DNA of 64,000 bases from Colwellia sp. M166. GTDB taxonomy: Bacteria; Pseudomonadota; Gammaproteobacteria; Enterobacterales; Alteromonadaceae. The stretch covers positions 1,240,001 to 1,304,000 of the forward strand of contig NZ_CP040755.1 of assembly GCF_024585285.1 (NCBI RefSeq). The letters run 5' to 3'. Numbering within the stretch: position 1 is the first letter of the stretch; each line of letters starts with the position of its first letter. Positions 46,902 through 56,765 of this stretch are shown here, piece by piece. Made by a program: the position numbers and the translations under genes. The notes below the pieces were generated by a model. That model made no database searches, was not told the DNA's origin, and saw only the letters and a list, made by a program, of their open reading frames with translations.

Positions 46902-47657
46902 TTAAACAAAAAATGCTTGGCTAGATATTTCTGCATGCTCAGCCATGATAAAGAGTCTGTAACCTGCCGTTTGACCATTAGATTTAGCAATGGTTGAATT
47001 GATATCAAATTGAATTGATGTTGCTGGACAAGTATACAAATTAAGTGTTCTATCGGGTAATTTTAGCGGTAATGTTAATGCTTGATGAACATGGCCACAA
47101 CCTAACGCTTTTATCGAAGAAAATTGCGTTAAAAACTGTTGAAGTTCGGCTTTGTTCTCCAAACCATGGCGATCAATAAAATATCCTACATCAACCGCAT
47201 GATGATGCATTAATGCTAGTTGCGATTTATTTTTATCAATAGTCGCCGCGATTGTATCGGCCTGCGCCGTATTAAAAATCCCTGCGGGTGTAGCACTTTT
47301 GCTTTCCAGCAATAGCACTTGCCAGAAGTCACTCTCAATTACTGTGCCTTGGCAAAAAGGGGCTGGCGATAAATAACATTTCAATAACGCGGCATCATCA
47401 TGGTTACCGGCAAGACAATATACAGGTATTGTAATTTCGGCCACTGCAAAGGCTTGTACAAAAAGTTGGTAGGACTCTGCACTATGATCTTGTGTTAAGT
47501 CACCGGTAAAAACTATCGCATCAATTGCCGGTTGCTGTTTAATTGTCCGCAACACTTTTAGTAAGTTTTGGTAAACATTTTCGCCATGATGTCTGCCATC
47601 CTGTTCGGCAAATAAGTGGCTATCGCTGATTTGCGCTAAAGTAAATTTTGTTGCCAT
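46902..47657 (-). CDS. cpdA: 3',5'-cyclic-AMP phosphodiesterase CpdA
   Basis: Class III metallophosphoesterase that hydrolyses cAMP. 251 aa. Metal-binding motifs in order: DSH (LAQISDSHLF), GDLTQD, GNHDD, MHHH and GHVH. Start ATG 47657 (MATKFTLAQISDSHL) is preferred over an upstream TTG that lies inside yqiB; it lies 4 bp after the yqiB stop. Part of the nudF-yqiB-cpdA-yqiA-parE run. Confidence 0.94.
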   Translation of the reverse strand: MATKFTLAQISDSHLFAEQDGRHHGENVYQNLLKVLRTIKQQPAIDAIVFTGDLTQDHSAESYQLFVQAFAVAEITIPVYCLAGNHDDAALLKCYLSPAPFCQGTVIESDFWQVLLLESKSATPAGIFNTAQADTIAATIDKNKSQLALMHHHAVDVGYFIDRHGLENKAELQQFLTQFSSIKALGCGHVHQALTLPLKLPDRTLNLYTCPATSIQFDINSTIAKSNGQTAGYRLFIMAEHAEISSQAFFV

Positions 47658-47661
47658 AAGC

Positions 47662-48120
47662 TTAAGATTTTTCAACTAAATTAAAATGTACCTGTCCCAG
47701 TTGCAAACATAGCTGTAACCACTCTTTTAAAAAATAGTTTATTTGTTGTTTTTCATCTGGTAAATGCATTTTTTCGTTTGGATAGTCATAACGAGGCTTG
47801 ATTTGCTGTACATCTTGATTACTGATCACTTCAGCCATGCGAGCATCATGATACAGTCGCACCACCATTTTAGGGCGAAATAGCTCGGTTAAGTTATAAC
47901 CGTGAATATTAGCTTCTTGGTGAATCGTTACTAACGTGGTGTATTTAGTGACTTCATTAACACTGACTCGGTAACTTAAAAAATCAGAGATAAAAAAGCA
48001 CCGCTGCTCACCCACTTGTTCTTTATCTGCAAGAATACGTAGCAGTAACATATAATTAACCTCACACAAGGCCATTAACGTTGGTAAATGGGGACGATAT
48101 TTTTTCGCAACAGCAGACAT
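47662..48120 (-). CDS. yqiB: DUF1249 family protein YqiB
   Basis: 152 aa, DUF1249: YRPHLPTLMALCEVNYMLLLRIL (read with a break after ALCE), TKYTTLVTIHQEANIHGYNL, PKMVVRLYHDARMAEVISNQ, and the conserved RYDYPNEKMHLPDEKQQIN. Function unknown. It starts directly after the nudF stop (0-1 bp) and ends 4 bp before cpdA, so it is cotranscribed. Confidence 0.93.
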   Translation of the reverse strand: MSAVAKKYRPHLPTLMALCEVNYMLLLRILADKEQVGEQRCFFISDFLSYRVSVNEVTKYTTLVTIHQEANIHGYNLTELFRPKMVVRLYHDARMAEVISNQDVQQIKPRYDYPNEKMHLPDEKQQINYFLKEWLQLCLQLGQVHFNLVEKS

Positions 48121-48756
48121 TTATTTCCAGCTTACGTTAAGCTTATCAAGATTGAGAGCCAACCATTGTAACGCAATAATAGTAGCAGCATTAGGTATCT
48201 TTCCTTCTGCCAGTAACTTTTCAGCATCTTGACGAGCAATTACGTGCACTAAAATATCTTCGCCTTCAGTTTCGAGGCCATGTACTCCAGCAACATTTTG
48301 ACTGTCAACACAAGCACAATAAAGATGAATACATTCACTCATACCGCCTGAACTTGACAGATAGTCCATCACTTTTGTTACATTTTCAGGCAATATTGTT
48401 AGGTCAGCCTCTTCTTTAGCTTCTCTTATAGCTACATCGAGTGGCGCTTCATTCTCTGTAAACATGCCAGCAATTAATTCCAATTGCCATGGCCCCGTTT
48501 TACTGCGTAACGCACCTGGACGAAATTGTTCAATTAGTACCACAGAATCGGTTATTGGATCATAAGGTAATAGAGCAACCGCATCACCACGTTCAAATAC
48601 TTCTCGCGTTATTACGGAACTATAATCACCAGCATAGCGTTTATGGCGAAATTTATATTGGTCAAGTGCGAAAAAACCCTGATATTTTCTTGTTTTTTCA
48701 ACTATCTCTACGTCTGCCAAATTAAAGCGTAATAGCGGCTCTTTAGTCATGTTCAC
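48121..48756 (-). CDS. nudF: ADP-ribose pyrophosphatase (Nudix)
   Basis: Hydrolyses ADP-ribose to AMP and ribose-5-phosphate. Nudix box with G-x5-E-x7-RE-x2-EE: GMFTENEAPLDVAIREAKEE, the expected pattern. The protein is about 211 aa. Two starts are possible: ATG 48750 (MTKEPLLRF) or GTG 48756 two codons earlier; AGGAG sits 7 bases before the GTG and 13 before the ATG, so I choose GTG. Divergent from tolC, as in E. coli. Confidence 0.93.
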   Translation of the reverse strand: MNMTKEPLLRFNLADVEIVEKTRKYQGFFALDQYKFRHKRYAGDYSSVITREVFERGDAVALLPYDPITDSVVLIEQFRPGALRSKTGPWQLELIAGMFTENEAPLDVAIREAKEEADLTILPENVTKVMDYLSSSGGMSECIHLYCACVDSQNVAGVHGLETEGEDILVHVIARQDAEKLLAEGKIPNAATIIALQWLALNLDKLNVSWK

Positions 48757-48924
48757 AGTCAAACTCCTGCTAGCTCTTAAGTTATTTTTCGATACACTAG
48801 CACTTAACATTTTGTTACACTAGAATACTTTCCTAAACACTTATTTTATTTAGCTAATTCCTTATTCGCGATAAGATAGTAACAATAAGAAAAATAAAAG
48901 TAATAACAAATTGATTAATTAATT

Positions 48925-48955
48925 ACTCACTTAGTGAGTTCATTAGCAAGCTAAT
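48925..48955. promoter_or_regulatory. Two palindromes in the nudF-tolC intergenic region
   Basis: ACTCAC-TTA-GTGAGT (48925-48939) and ATTAGC-AA-GCTAAT (48942-48955) lie side by side, about 95-125 bp upstream of tolC. They are candidate regulator-binding sites; no known consensus was matched. Confidence 0.4.
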
Positions 48956-49049
48956 AATGATTTAAAATAAATAAACCATACGACAATTTAAGTCGACTAA
49001 TTTATTAACCACATTGATATAATTTAACTATTATAGGGACCGCTCCAAC

Positions 49050-50411
49050 ATGAAAAAAACATTAACCGCGTCATTTATTGGCCTTGTATGCGCTGCAAGT
49101 AGCTACTTAGCTAATGCCGAAGATTTATTATCCGTATACCAACAAGCACAAGCTAATGATCCGGTTGTTTTAGGTGCACATGCTAGATTTTTAGCAACAG
49201 AAGAAGGCATTGAGCAAGCCCGTGCAGTTTTATTACCTCAAATTAACGCCTCAGGTAGTTATACTGAAGCAAGTGGTGAATTTATTCCCACTTCAGATGA
49301 CGGGCAATCTAGTGGTTTAACATTAAGAAATAAAAGCGATACACTAAGTTATGGTTTGCAATTAGATATGCAAATTTATCATCATGATTCTTGGTTACGG
49401 ATGGATAATGCAAAAAAACTCGCTCATCAAAGTGATATTGCTTATCAAGTAGCTAAACAAGATCTAATTGTTAGAGTCACTGAAGCCTACTTTGATGTAC
49501 TCAGTGCAAAAGATGATTTAGAATTTTCAATTGCTGAAAAAACCGCAATAGAACGTCAATTAGAACAAACAAAACAACGCTTTTCAGTCGGCTTAACCGC
49601 TATTACTGACGTCCATGAAGCACAAGCGCAATATGATAATGCGGTAACCGATGAAATAAGAGCTGAAAATAAAGTCTTTAATGCCGAAGAAGCGCTGCGC
49701 GTTATTACCAATATTTATCCACGTGATTTAAATATTTTAAATACTGAACGCTTTGGTACATCACGTCCATTTCCAGATAGTGCTAATGAATGGCAACAAA
49801 CTGCTGAAGCAAAAAATTTAGATTTGATTGCTGAAAAAGTTAATGTTGATATTGCCAAAGAAAATATTAATATTGCCCGAACTGGTCATTATCCAACTCT
49901 TGATTTCAGAGGCAGTTACAGTAATAGAGATCAAGATAATGAAGTTAGAGGGGTAAGTTTCGAGAACCCTGCACTCAATAGTCATTCAATTGGTATTACA
50001 CTAACCGTGCCAATTTATTCTGGTGGCTCAATATCAAGTAGTGTTCGTCAAGCACAAAGTAATTATGTTGTTGCTAGCCAAAATCTCGCGCAATCACATC
50101 GTAATGTCGTGCGTAACACGCGTAATGCTTATAATACTGTTATCGCTGCGGTATCTGCTATTAAATCGTTAGAGCAAGCGGTCGTTAGTGCCCAAAGTGC
50201 ATTAAAAGCAACAGAAGCCGGTTTTGAAGTGGGTACTCGTACTATTGTTGACGTTTTAAATAGTACGAGAAACTTATATAACGCCAAACGGAACTTATCA
50301 TCGACACGATATGATTATATTCAAAATGTCTTAGCACTAAAACGTGCTGGCGGTACCATTACCGAACAAGATCTAAAAGATATTAATCAAGGTTTGATTG
50401 CCGCTAAATAA
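49050..50411 (+). CDS. tolC: Outer-membrane channel protein TolC
   Basis: Trimeric outer-membrane exit duct for efflux pumps and type I secretion. 453 aa with signal peptide (MKKTLTASFIGLVCAASSY, cleavage about ANA-ED). Two outer-membrane-efflux repeats: DLLSVYQQAQANDPVVLGAH and QARAVLLPQINASGSY at the N-terminus; the second half has LTVPIYSGGSISSSVRQAQ and GFEVGTRTIVDVLNSTRNLY. These motifs favour TolC itself over other efflux OMPs, as does its position divergent from nudF. A terminator follows. Confidence 0.95.
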   Translation: MKKTLTASFIGLVCAASSYLANAEDLLSVYQQAQANDPVVLGAHARFLATEEGIEQARAVLLPQINASGSYTEASGEFIPTSDDGQSSGLTLRNKSDTLSYGLQLDMQIYHHDSWLRMDNAKKLAHQSDIAYQVAKQDLIVRVTEAYFDVLSAKDDLEFSIAEKTAIERQLEQTKQRFSVGLTAITDVHEAQAQYDNAVTDEIRAENKVFNAEEALRVITNIYPRDLNILNTERFGTSRPFPDSANEWQQTAEAKNLDLIAEKVNVDIAKENINIARTGHYPTLDFRGSYSNRDQDNEVRGVSFENPALNSHSIGITLTVPIYSGGSISSSVRQAQSNYVVASQNLAQSHRNVVRNTRNAYNTVIAAVSAIKSLEQAVVSAQSALKATEAGFEVGTRTIVDVLNSTRNLYNAKRNLSSTRYDYIQNVLALKRAGGTITEQDLKDINQGLIAAK

Positions 50412-50440
50412 TAGCAAATCATCCCCAAGTTCAAAATAAT

Positions 50441-50468
50441 AAAAAAGCAGCATCAATGCTGCTTTTTT
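50441..50468. terminator. Bidirectional terminator between tolC and hldE
   Basis: AAAAAAGCAGCAT-ca-ATGCTGCTTTTTT, strong stem serving two convergent genes. Confidence 0.92.
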
Positions 50469-50502
50469 CTTTCAAATAAATATCTCAATCAACGCTATCG
50501 AA

Positions 50503-51930
50503 TTAATCTTCTCGTTTTATAGCATTAATAATTTTTGTCGTTGAAATGCCATCTTCAAAATTAAGCACTTTAACTTCACCACCGGCGGCAATAACTTCAG
50601 TCCCACCAGCAATGTCTTCAACTTTATAATCACCACCTTTAACCAGTATATCAGGTAAGATATTGGCAATTAGTCGTTGTGGGGTATCTTCAGTAAACGG
50701 CACTACCCAATCAACTGCGCCTAAACCCGCAAGTACTGCCATGCGACGATCAACAGGATTCACCGGTCGACCTGGACCTTTCAATCGAGTTACTGAAGCA
50801 TCATCATTAACGGCAACAATTAAACGTGTACCTAAGGTATTTGCGCTAGTTAAATATGATACATGTCCGGCATGAAGAATATCAAAACAGCCATTAGTCA
50901 TAACAATAGTTTCACCACGCGCTTGTGCTAACTCGACGGCAATTTTTAGCTGTTCTTCGGACATTACACCAAAACCACTTTCTTGGCCTGATGATATTTC
51001 AGCTCTTAATTCAGTTTCACTTACGGTCGACGTGCCTAATTTACCAACCACAATACCGGCAGCAATATTTGCTAAAGCACTGGCCTGAGTAAATTCAGCT
51101 TTTGCCGCTATAGCAAGTGCTAACGTCGCAATAACGGTATCACCAGCACCTGTAACGTCATAAACCTCTTTCGCTTGCGTAGGTAAATGAAACTCTTCAT
51201 GGTCATGGCGTAGTAAGGTCATACCTTGCTCGCTACGCGTCACTAACATTGCGGTTAAGTCTAATTCTTCAAGGAGTGCTTGGCCTTTACTGACAATTTC
51301 AGCTTCACTTTTACAATGTCCAACAACGGCTTCAAATTCTGCAAGGTTAGGGGTAATTAATGTCGCCCCACGATAGCGTGAAAAATCAGTTCCTTTTGGA
51401 TCAACTAAAACCGGAATGTTTTCTGCCTTTGCAGCACTGATCAGCGCTTGCACTTCTGATAATGTTCCTTTGTCATAATCAGACAAAAGTAACAAATCGT
51501 GTTGAGCAACCAGCATTTTAACTTGCTCAGTCAGCGGATTTTTATCTACTTCAGCAAACGATTCTTCGAAATCTAAGCGCAATAATTGTTGATTTCGGCT
51601 CAAAATACGCAATTTTGTGATCGTTGGGTGAGTAGCAGACTGAATAAATTTACAATCGATAGCCATTGCTGACAGATGAGTTTGCAAAGTTTCAGACGCT
51701 TCATCTTCGCCAGTAATACCAAGCAAAGTAACTTGACCATTTAGTGAAGCAATGTTTAAAGCTACGTTGGCTGCGCCTCCTGGGCGATCTTCGTCTTGAT
51801 GTATTTTAACAATCGGCACAGGTGCCTCGGGTGAAATACGTTGTGTTGGTCCAGACCAGTAGCGATCTAACATGATATCACCAACAACTAAAACACGCGC
51901 TTTTTCAAAAGCGGGAATATCTACTTTCAT
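50503..51930 (-). CDS. hldE: Bifunctional heptose-7-phosphate kinase / heptose-1-phosphate adenylyltransferase
   Basis: Makes ADP-heptose for the lipopolysaccharide core. 475 aa. N-terminal ribokinase-like kinase ([36 protein letters not shown], the [15 protein letters not shown] catalytic site) and a C-terminal nucleotidyltransferase ([16 protein letters not shown], HxGH motif, from about residue 345). Both active sites look intact. Divergent from lpxL, another lipid A gene. Confidence 0.97.
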   Translation of the reverse strand: MKVDIPAFEKARVLVVGDIMLDRYWSGPTQRISPEAPVPIVKIHQDEDRPGGAANVALNIASLNGQVTLLGITGEDEASETLQTHLSAMAIDCKFIQSATHPTITKLRILSRNQQLLRLDFEESFAEVDKNPLTEQVKMLVAQHDLLLLSDYDKGTLSEVQALISAAKAENIPVLVDPKGTDFSRYRGATLITPNLAEFEAVVGHCKSEAEIVSKGQALLEELDLTAMLVTRSEQGMTLLRHDHEEFHLPTQAKEVYDVTGAGDTVIATLALAIAAKAEFTQASALANIAAGIVVGKLGTSTVSETELRAEISSGQESGFGVMSEEQLKIAVELAQARGETIVMTNGCFDILHAGHVSYLTSANTLGTRLIVAVNDDASVTRLKGPGRPVNPVDRRMAVLAGLGAVDWVVPFTEDTPQRLIANILPDILVKGGDYKVEDIAGGTEVIAAGGEVKVLNFEDGISTTKIINAIKRED

Positions 51931-51999
51931 CCTGTACCCTATAACAGATATAATAACTAATATTGTATCACAAGCAATTCAATGAGTTGAAATCATCCC

Positions 52000-52938
52000 G
52001 TGAGTAAAAACAAAGTTTTACAACCAAATTTTAAAATATCTTTCTTATTACCTAAGTATTGGCTGACCTGGATTGGCGTATTAGTACTTTACACCATCTC
52101 GTGGTTACCTTATCGATTTCAGCTTTTTCTTGGCAAAATGATCGGACGTTTACTTTATAAAATAGGCTCTAGCCGAAAAAAAGTTGCCTTACGTAATCTA
52201 GAACTTTGCTTCCCTGATATGCCAGATGCCGAGCGCCAGGTTATGCTAAAACGCAACTTTGAAAATACCGGTATCGCGCTATTAGAAACCGGTATGGGTT
52301 GGTGGTGGCCAAATTGGCGAGTAAAAAACAAAATAAAAATTATTGGCCTTGAACATATCGAAGCAGCACAAAAGCAAGGTAAAGGTATTCTCTTGCTAGC
52401 CATGCATTACTTAAGTGTGGAAATAAATTGTCGTGGCATTGGCTCAGGTCATCCTATGGTGGTTTTTTATCGTCCGCATAACAACCCATTAATGGAGTAC
52501 TTTCAGTTTCGAGGTCGTGGCCGATCTAACAAATACATGTTAGGCAAGCGTGATGTTAAAGGCTTACTTAGAGCATTAAAAGATGGTGAAGCTTGTATTT
52601 ATTTACCTGATCAAGATTACGGACGCAGTCGCAGTATCTTTGTGCCTTTTTTCGCAGTACCAGAAGCCGCTTCAACGACAGGAACATTAATATTCGCTCG
52701 ACAAAAAAACACACAAACACATATGATCATTCCTACCAGAAATGACGATGGCAGCGGTTACACTTTAGAGATAAAACCTATGCTGGAAAACTTTCCAACC
52801 GGTGATGATACCGCGGATGTGAAAAGAGTTAATCAGGAATTAGAAAAAGCGATTATGGTTAAGCCTGAACAATACATGTGGTTGCATCGACGCTTTAAAA
52901 CCCGACCAAATGAAGATGATCCGTCATTGTATAAATGA
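52000..52938 (+). CDS. lpxL: Lipid A biosynthesis lauroyl acyltransferase, LpxL type
   Basis: Late acyltransferase of lipid A. 312 aa with a membrane anchor (WLTWIGVLVLYTISWLPY). Catalytic H-x4-E motif is HYLSVE in LLAMHYLSVE; other conserved parts are FYRPHNNPLMEYFQFRGR, DQDYGRSRSIFVPFF and PEQYMWLHRRFKTRP. The start is a GTG at 52000 (read as Met; VSKNKVLQ). LpxL, LpxM and LpxP cannot be firmly separated by eye. Neighbour hldE also serves lipopolysaccharide synthesis. Confidence 0.88.
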   Translation: MSKNKVLQPNFKISFLLPKYWLTWIGVLVLYTISWLPYRFQLFLGKMIGRLLYKIGSSRKKVALRNLELCFPDMPDAERQVMLKRNFENTGIALLETGMGWWWPNWRVKNKIKIIGLEHIEAAQKQGKGILLLAMHYLSVEINCRGIGSGHPMVVFYRPHNNPLMEYFQFRGRGRSNKYMLGKRDVKGLLRALKDGEACIYLPDQDYGRSRSIFVPFFAVPEAASTTGTLIFARQKNTQTHMIIPTRNDDGSGYTLEIKPMLENFPTGDDTADVKRVNQELEKAIMVKPEQYMWLHRRFKTRPNEDDPSLYK

Positions 52939-52990
52939 GTATTGTTAGTTATGGTATGCTTTAAGATGTAAATTTGACTATAAGTAACTT

Positions 52991-53680
52991 ATGAATTTTT
53001 GGCTACGAAACATTATTTTAGCAGTAATTCTAACTGGCTTAGCGGCAGCTTTATTGATGAACCAAGAATCATTATTTTCAACCGATCAAGAGGCTGCTGA
53101 GGATATTGCGGCATCAACAGCTGATATACATCACGAAGGGAAAAACACGCCGTTAGCAACAGAAATAACACGAGACGTGCTTCGACCTAAAGAAAGTAAA
53201 AATGCAGCTGCAGAAGGTCTTTCTCGGTTTTACGCCAACTTACACGGTGATATGAACGAAAAAGGACCTAAAATTCGCAATAACATTGTCTATTTACCAG
53301 AGCCTAAAGGTGATTTAGAGGGAATATTAGAAGCAAGACGTTTAACCACTCGGCCACTACGTAAAAACTGGACCGGAAAAACTGAAAACCATCCCTTTCG
53401 TCTTGGTGAAACCTTATTTCAAAAATTATCAGAATATGCTGATGATAATGGTCTTGAAGTAATATGGTGGCTTGATCGTGACTTTTTAGTTAAAGATGCT
53501 TTTAGAATTAATAAAAATATTATCACCACTTCTTACCAAGTCGGTAAAGCCATTGCAGGGCATTTTGAAAATGGTCTTTCAGTCTATTTTTGTTATCAAC
53601 AACGTACTATTGTTTTGATAGAGCACGACATTCCTTACCTAGCAAATGAATGCATGCTACTACCTAAAGCTAGACGTTAA
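52991..53680 (+). CDS. TcpQ-like domain protein
   Basis: 229 aa. One N-terminal membrane helix (NIILAVILTGLAAALLM), an acidic linker, and a C-terminal domain (about residues 135-220) with FRLGETLFQKLSEYADDNGL, EVIWWLDRDFLVKDAFRI and VYFCYQQRTIVLIEH. This pattern fits the toxin-coregulated-pilus TcpQ domain (PF10671), a structural relative of STN-like secretin domains. Function here is unknown; no pilus genes are near. It follows lpxL by about 50 bp on the same strand. Confidence 0.7.
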   Translation: MNFWLRNIILAVILTGLAAALLMNQESLFSTDQEAAEDIAASTADIHHEGKNTPLATEITRDVLRPKESKNAAAEGLSRFYANLHGDMNEKGPKIRNNIVYLPEPKGDLEGILEARRLTTRPLRKNWTGKTENHPFRLGETLFQKLSEYADDNGLEVIWWLDRDFLVKDAFRINKNIITTSYQVGKAIAGHFENGLSVYFCYQQRTIVLIEHDIPYLANECMLLPKARR

Positions 53681-53721
53681 TATAATATTTATCATTTTGA
53701 TTCAACAATAAACAAGCCGGA

Positions 53722-56619
53722 CTATTGATATAGCTTATTGACAATAGTCATCACCTCACTATACTCAGCATCAAATTCTGTAGAGGCTATCATCGCGGCA
53801 CTATTTTGCAAGGTTGCACGGTGACCAAAATCCCGTAACTTACAATAGTTGTTCATTAAAGTCTGCTGCTGCTGCTTAGTAATCACCCCGATATTGGCTA
53901 GGTATTCCAGTAAACTAATATTGTCTGAATGAGCGCTCAAACTAGGATGTTGAGCACTGTGGAGTAATACTAAATATTGCACAATAAATTCGATATCAAC
54001 TAAGCCACCAAGTCCTTGTTTAATGTCTATTTCACTTGCTGATGATTTATCTAAGTGTTGGCGCATTTTATTACGCATATTTATAACATCTTCTCGTAGC
54101 TGCGTCTTATCGCGCACTTTCATTAACACTTGGCGTTTAATGTCAATAAATCGAGCGGCTAGGCTTTGATGACCATAAATAACTCGTGTGCGAACTAACG
54201 CTTGATGCTCCCAAGTCCAAGCATCATTTTCTTGATAATGTGCAAAAGTATCAATATGTACCATTAATAATCCGGCACTTCCTGAGGGCCTCAAGCGCAT
54301 ATCTAACTCATATAAAATACCATTACTCATACGGGTATTAAATAAATGCATCATACGTTGCGCCAATTTCAAATAGAATTGTCCTGCCGAGATCTCTTTG
54401 GGCCCAGTGGTCATTTCCTCAAGGTTGGCATCATGAACATAGACTAAATCCAAGTCCGAACTGTATCCGAGCTCAATCCCACCTAATTTACCATAACCAA
54501 TAATAGCGAAACCTTTATTTTCGCTAGCCAACCGATTAGACGGCACACCAAAACGTAGTGATAATTGTTGCCATGCTAAATTAGCCACTTCTTCAACTAT
54601 CGCCTCAGCTAATGCCGTTAAATGATCACTAACCTTAGTGATCGGTAAAATGCCCGTGATATCCGCAGCCGCAATACGCAATTGTTTAACTTGCTTAAAT
54701 TCACGCAACGCGATCATTTGCGCTTCTTGGTCATCTTCTGGCACTCGCAACATAGTTTCCCGCAATTCAGCGACATAAGAAGATAATAATGGTGGTTGAC
54801 GAAATAATTTTGGATCAATTAATTCATCGAGCAATATTGGATACTTAGCGATATATTCCGCTACCCAACTACTATTTCGACACAATTGAATGAGTTGCTT
54901 TAATGCCCCTTCATTCTCAAATAATAACTCTAGATAGGCAGTTCGCGTTGCTACGGTTGTTAGTACCGCTAGAACACGTGCTAATGACTGAGCAGTTAAT
55001 TTTAAATTGGCAAGATGCCACAGCAGCGTAGGGATCAGTTTATCAAGTACTTGACGACCACGATTTCCCATACTGCACTTGATCATTTCACGACGAAAGT
55101 CTCGCAGTGCTTGCCATATAATGTCACTTTGCCAAATCTGCTTACCATCTGTTTCATGCTGTAACTGAGGCGAATTTTCGATCCAAGTAATCGATTCTTC
55201 ATCACTCCACTGGCTATCCCATAGCGTAGTCCAGTATTGATCAACCGCCTGGCGATTAGGGCTTTCCTCACCAATAAGCTCACCAAATTGTTGATGAACC
55301 CCTTGCATATGAAAGGCAAGCTGAGTTAGGAAACTCGGCCAATCGATGCAGTGAGCATCAGCTAGAATAGTGATTAAGCGCTGCTGATCTAAATCATTAT
55401 CTGGCAAGGTTTGAGTTTGTTGATCATTTAACGCTTGAATAATATTTTCAACGCGCCGTAAAAAACGATAACTATCAGTCAACACTTGCGCACTTTGCGC
55501 TGTGATTTCTTCATGCTTAACCAGCAAAGGCAGTACCGTCAATAAATTACGATGCTGTAGTTCGCTAATTCGTCCGCCCCTGATCATTTGAAACACTTGT
55601 ACAATAAATTCAACTTCTCGAATACCACCAGCACCCAATTTAATATTATTATTGAGCTGTTTACGCCTCACCTCTTGCGCAATCATCGCTTTCATACGTC
55701 GTAAACTATCAATAACACTAAAATCGATATAACGTCGATACACAAAAGGCCGTAACATGTTTGACAATTGCCCGTGATACTTTCCTTCACCAATCAAACG
55801 TGCTTTTAGCATGGCATAACGTTCCCAGTCACGTCCTTGATCCTGATAATAATTTTCCATGGCATTAAATGACAAAACGACAGGGCCACTCTCACCAAAA
55901 GGTCGTAAACGCATATCGACCCGATACACAAAGCCATCAACGGTTTTCTGGTTTAACGCGGTAATTAATTTTTGCCCTAAACGGGTAAAAAACAATTGAT
56001 TATCAATACTGCGTCTAAGACCTTGAGTTTCTCCTGCTTCTGGATAGACAAAGATCAAATCAATATCAGACGAGAAATTTAGCTCTTGTCCACCTAATTT
56101 TCCCATGCCATAAACTAATAGCTCTTGTGTTTCGCCGGCATGATTAACTGGTACGCCCCATTTATTTTGACAGTACGTAGATAGCCAATTGCTAGCAGCA
56201 ATGATTAATTGATCAGCTAATGAGGATAACCGTTTAAGTGACTCGTCAAGTGGTATAGCCAATAAAAAATCACCAACCGCAATGTAGCTCATTTCTACTA
56301 AACGAAACAAGCGCAAGCTATGATGCAATTGCTCTTCTGTCGAACATGTAGCAATTTCTTCAGCCAGTGTCGCTTTATAATCGGGTGTATTACTCGACAG
56401 TAACCGCTCACTGTTAAAAAGCGCTATCACTAATTCAGGTGCCTGCAAAGCACTACGTAATATAAAGTCGCTTAACGCTAAAGCTTTTTTAAATAGCGCT
56501 AAGCGCTCAGCTGATAACTTATCGCTAACGCTAGGGTGTTGTTGAGAAAACTGTAACCAGCTATTATTTTTCTGGTTTTCCAGTAAAGGCGGAAATGACA
56601 ATTGTGATAAAGTAGACAC
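53722..56619 (-). CDS. glnE: Bifunctional glutamine synthetase adenylyltransferase / adenylyl-removing enzyme
   Basis: Controls glutamine synthetase activity by adenylylation and deadenylylation. About 965 aa. Two nucleotidyltransferase domains: GMGKLGGQELNFSSDIDLIF near residue 175 (adenylyl-removing) and GYGKLGGIELGYSSDLDLVY near 713 (adenylyl transferase), each followed by its own helical domain. I choose GTG 56619 (VSTLSQLSFPP) because GAGGG lies just before it; a frame reaching 56721 would read through the promoter region of the divergent gene. Position near hldE recalls E. coli (hldE-glnE). Confidence 0.95.
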   Translation of the reverse strand: MSTLSQLSFPPLLENQKNNSWLQFSQQHPSVSDKLSAERLALFKKALALSDFILRSALQAPELVIALFNSERLLSSNTPDYKATLAEEIATCSTEEQLHHSLRLFRLVEMSYIAVGDFLLAIPLDESLKRLSSLADQLIIAASNWLSTYCQNKWGVPVNHAGETQELLVYGMGKLGGQELNFSSDIDLIFVYPEAGETQGLRRSIDNQLFFTRLGQKLITALNQKTVDGFVYRVDMRLRPFGESGPVVLSFNAMENYYQDQGRDWERYAMLKARLIGEGKYHGQLSNMLRPFVYRRYIDFSVIDSLRRMKAMIAQEVRRKQLNNNIKLGAGGIREVEFIVQVFQMIRGGRISELQHRNLLTVLPLLVKHEEITAQSAQVLTDSYRFLRRVENIIQALNDQQTQTLPDNDLDQQRLITILADAHCIDWPSFLTQLAFHMQGVHQQFGELIGEESPNRQAVDQYWTTLWDSQWSDEESITWIENSPQLQHETDGKQIWQSDIIWQALRDFRREMIKCSMGNRGRQVLDKLIPTLLWHLANLKLTAQSLARVLAVLTTVATRTAYLELLFENEGALKQLIQLCRNSSWVAEYIAKYPILLDELIDPKLFRQPPLLSSYVAELRETMLRVPEDDQEAQMIALREFKQVKQLRIAAADITGILPITKVSDHLTALAEAIVEEVANLAWQQLSLRFGVPSNRLASENKGFAIIGYGKLGGIELGYSSDLDLVYVHDANLEEMTTGPKEISAGQFYLKLAQRMMHLFNTRMSNGILYELDMRLRPSGSAGLLMVHIDTFAHYQENDAWTWEHQALVRTRVIYGHQSLAARFIDIKRQVLMKVRDKTQLREDVINMRNKMRQHLDKSSASEIDIKQGLGGLVDIEFIVQYLVLLHSAQHPSLSAHSDNISLLEYLANIGVITKQQQQTLMNNYCKLRDFGHRATLQNSAAMIASTEFDAEYSEVMTIVNKLYQ

Positions 56620-56706
56620 GTTACCCTCGATAAAAGCTACAATGACAAAATTAGCAATAATATGTAATGGTGAAAAATTAATTTCACTGATTTGCCTAAA
56701 ACAATA

Positions 56707-56719
56707 GACATAATATGTC
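56707..56719. promoter_or_regulatory. Palindromic operator GACATA-A-TATGTC, copy 1
   Basis: Perfect 6-bp arms around one base. It overlaps a possible -35 (TAGACA, 56705-56710) that is 17 bp from TATTAA (56728-56733), about 30 bp before the lipoprotein gene. Two more copies are at 60505 and 60541. Confidence 0.72.
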
Positions 56720-56765
56720 ATAAGTGATATTAATGAATGATAACCATAGCATTTTTGAGGACACT

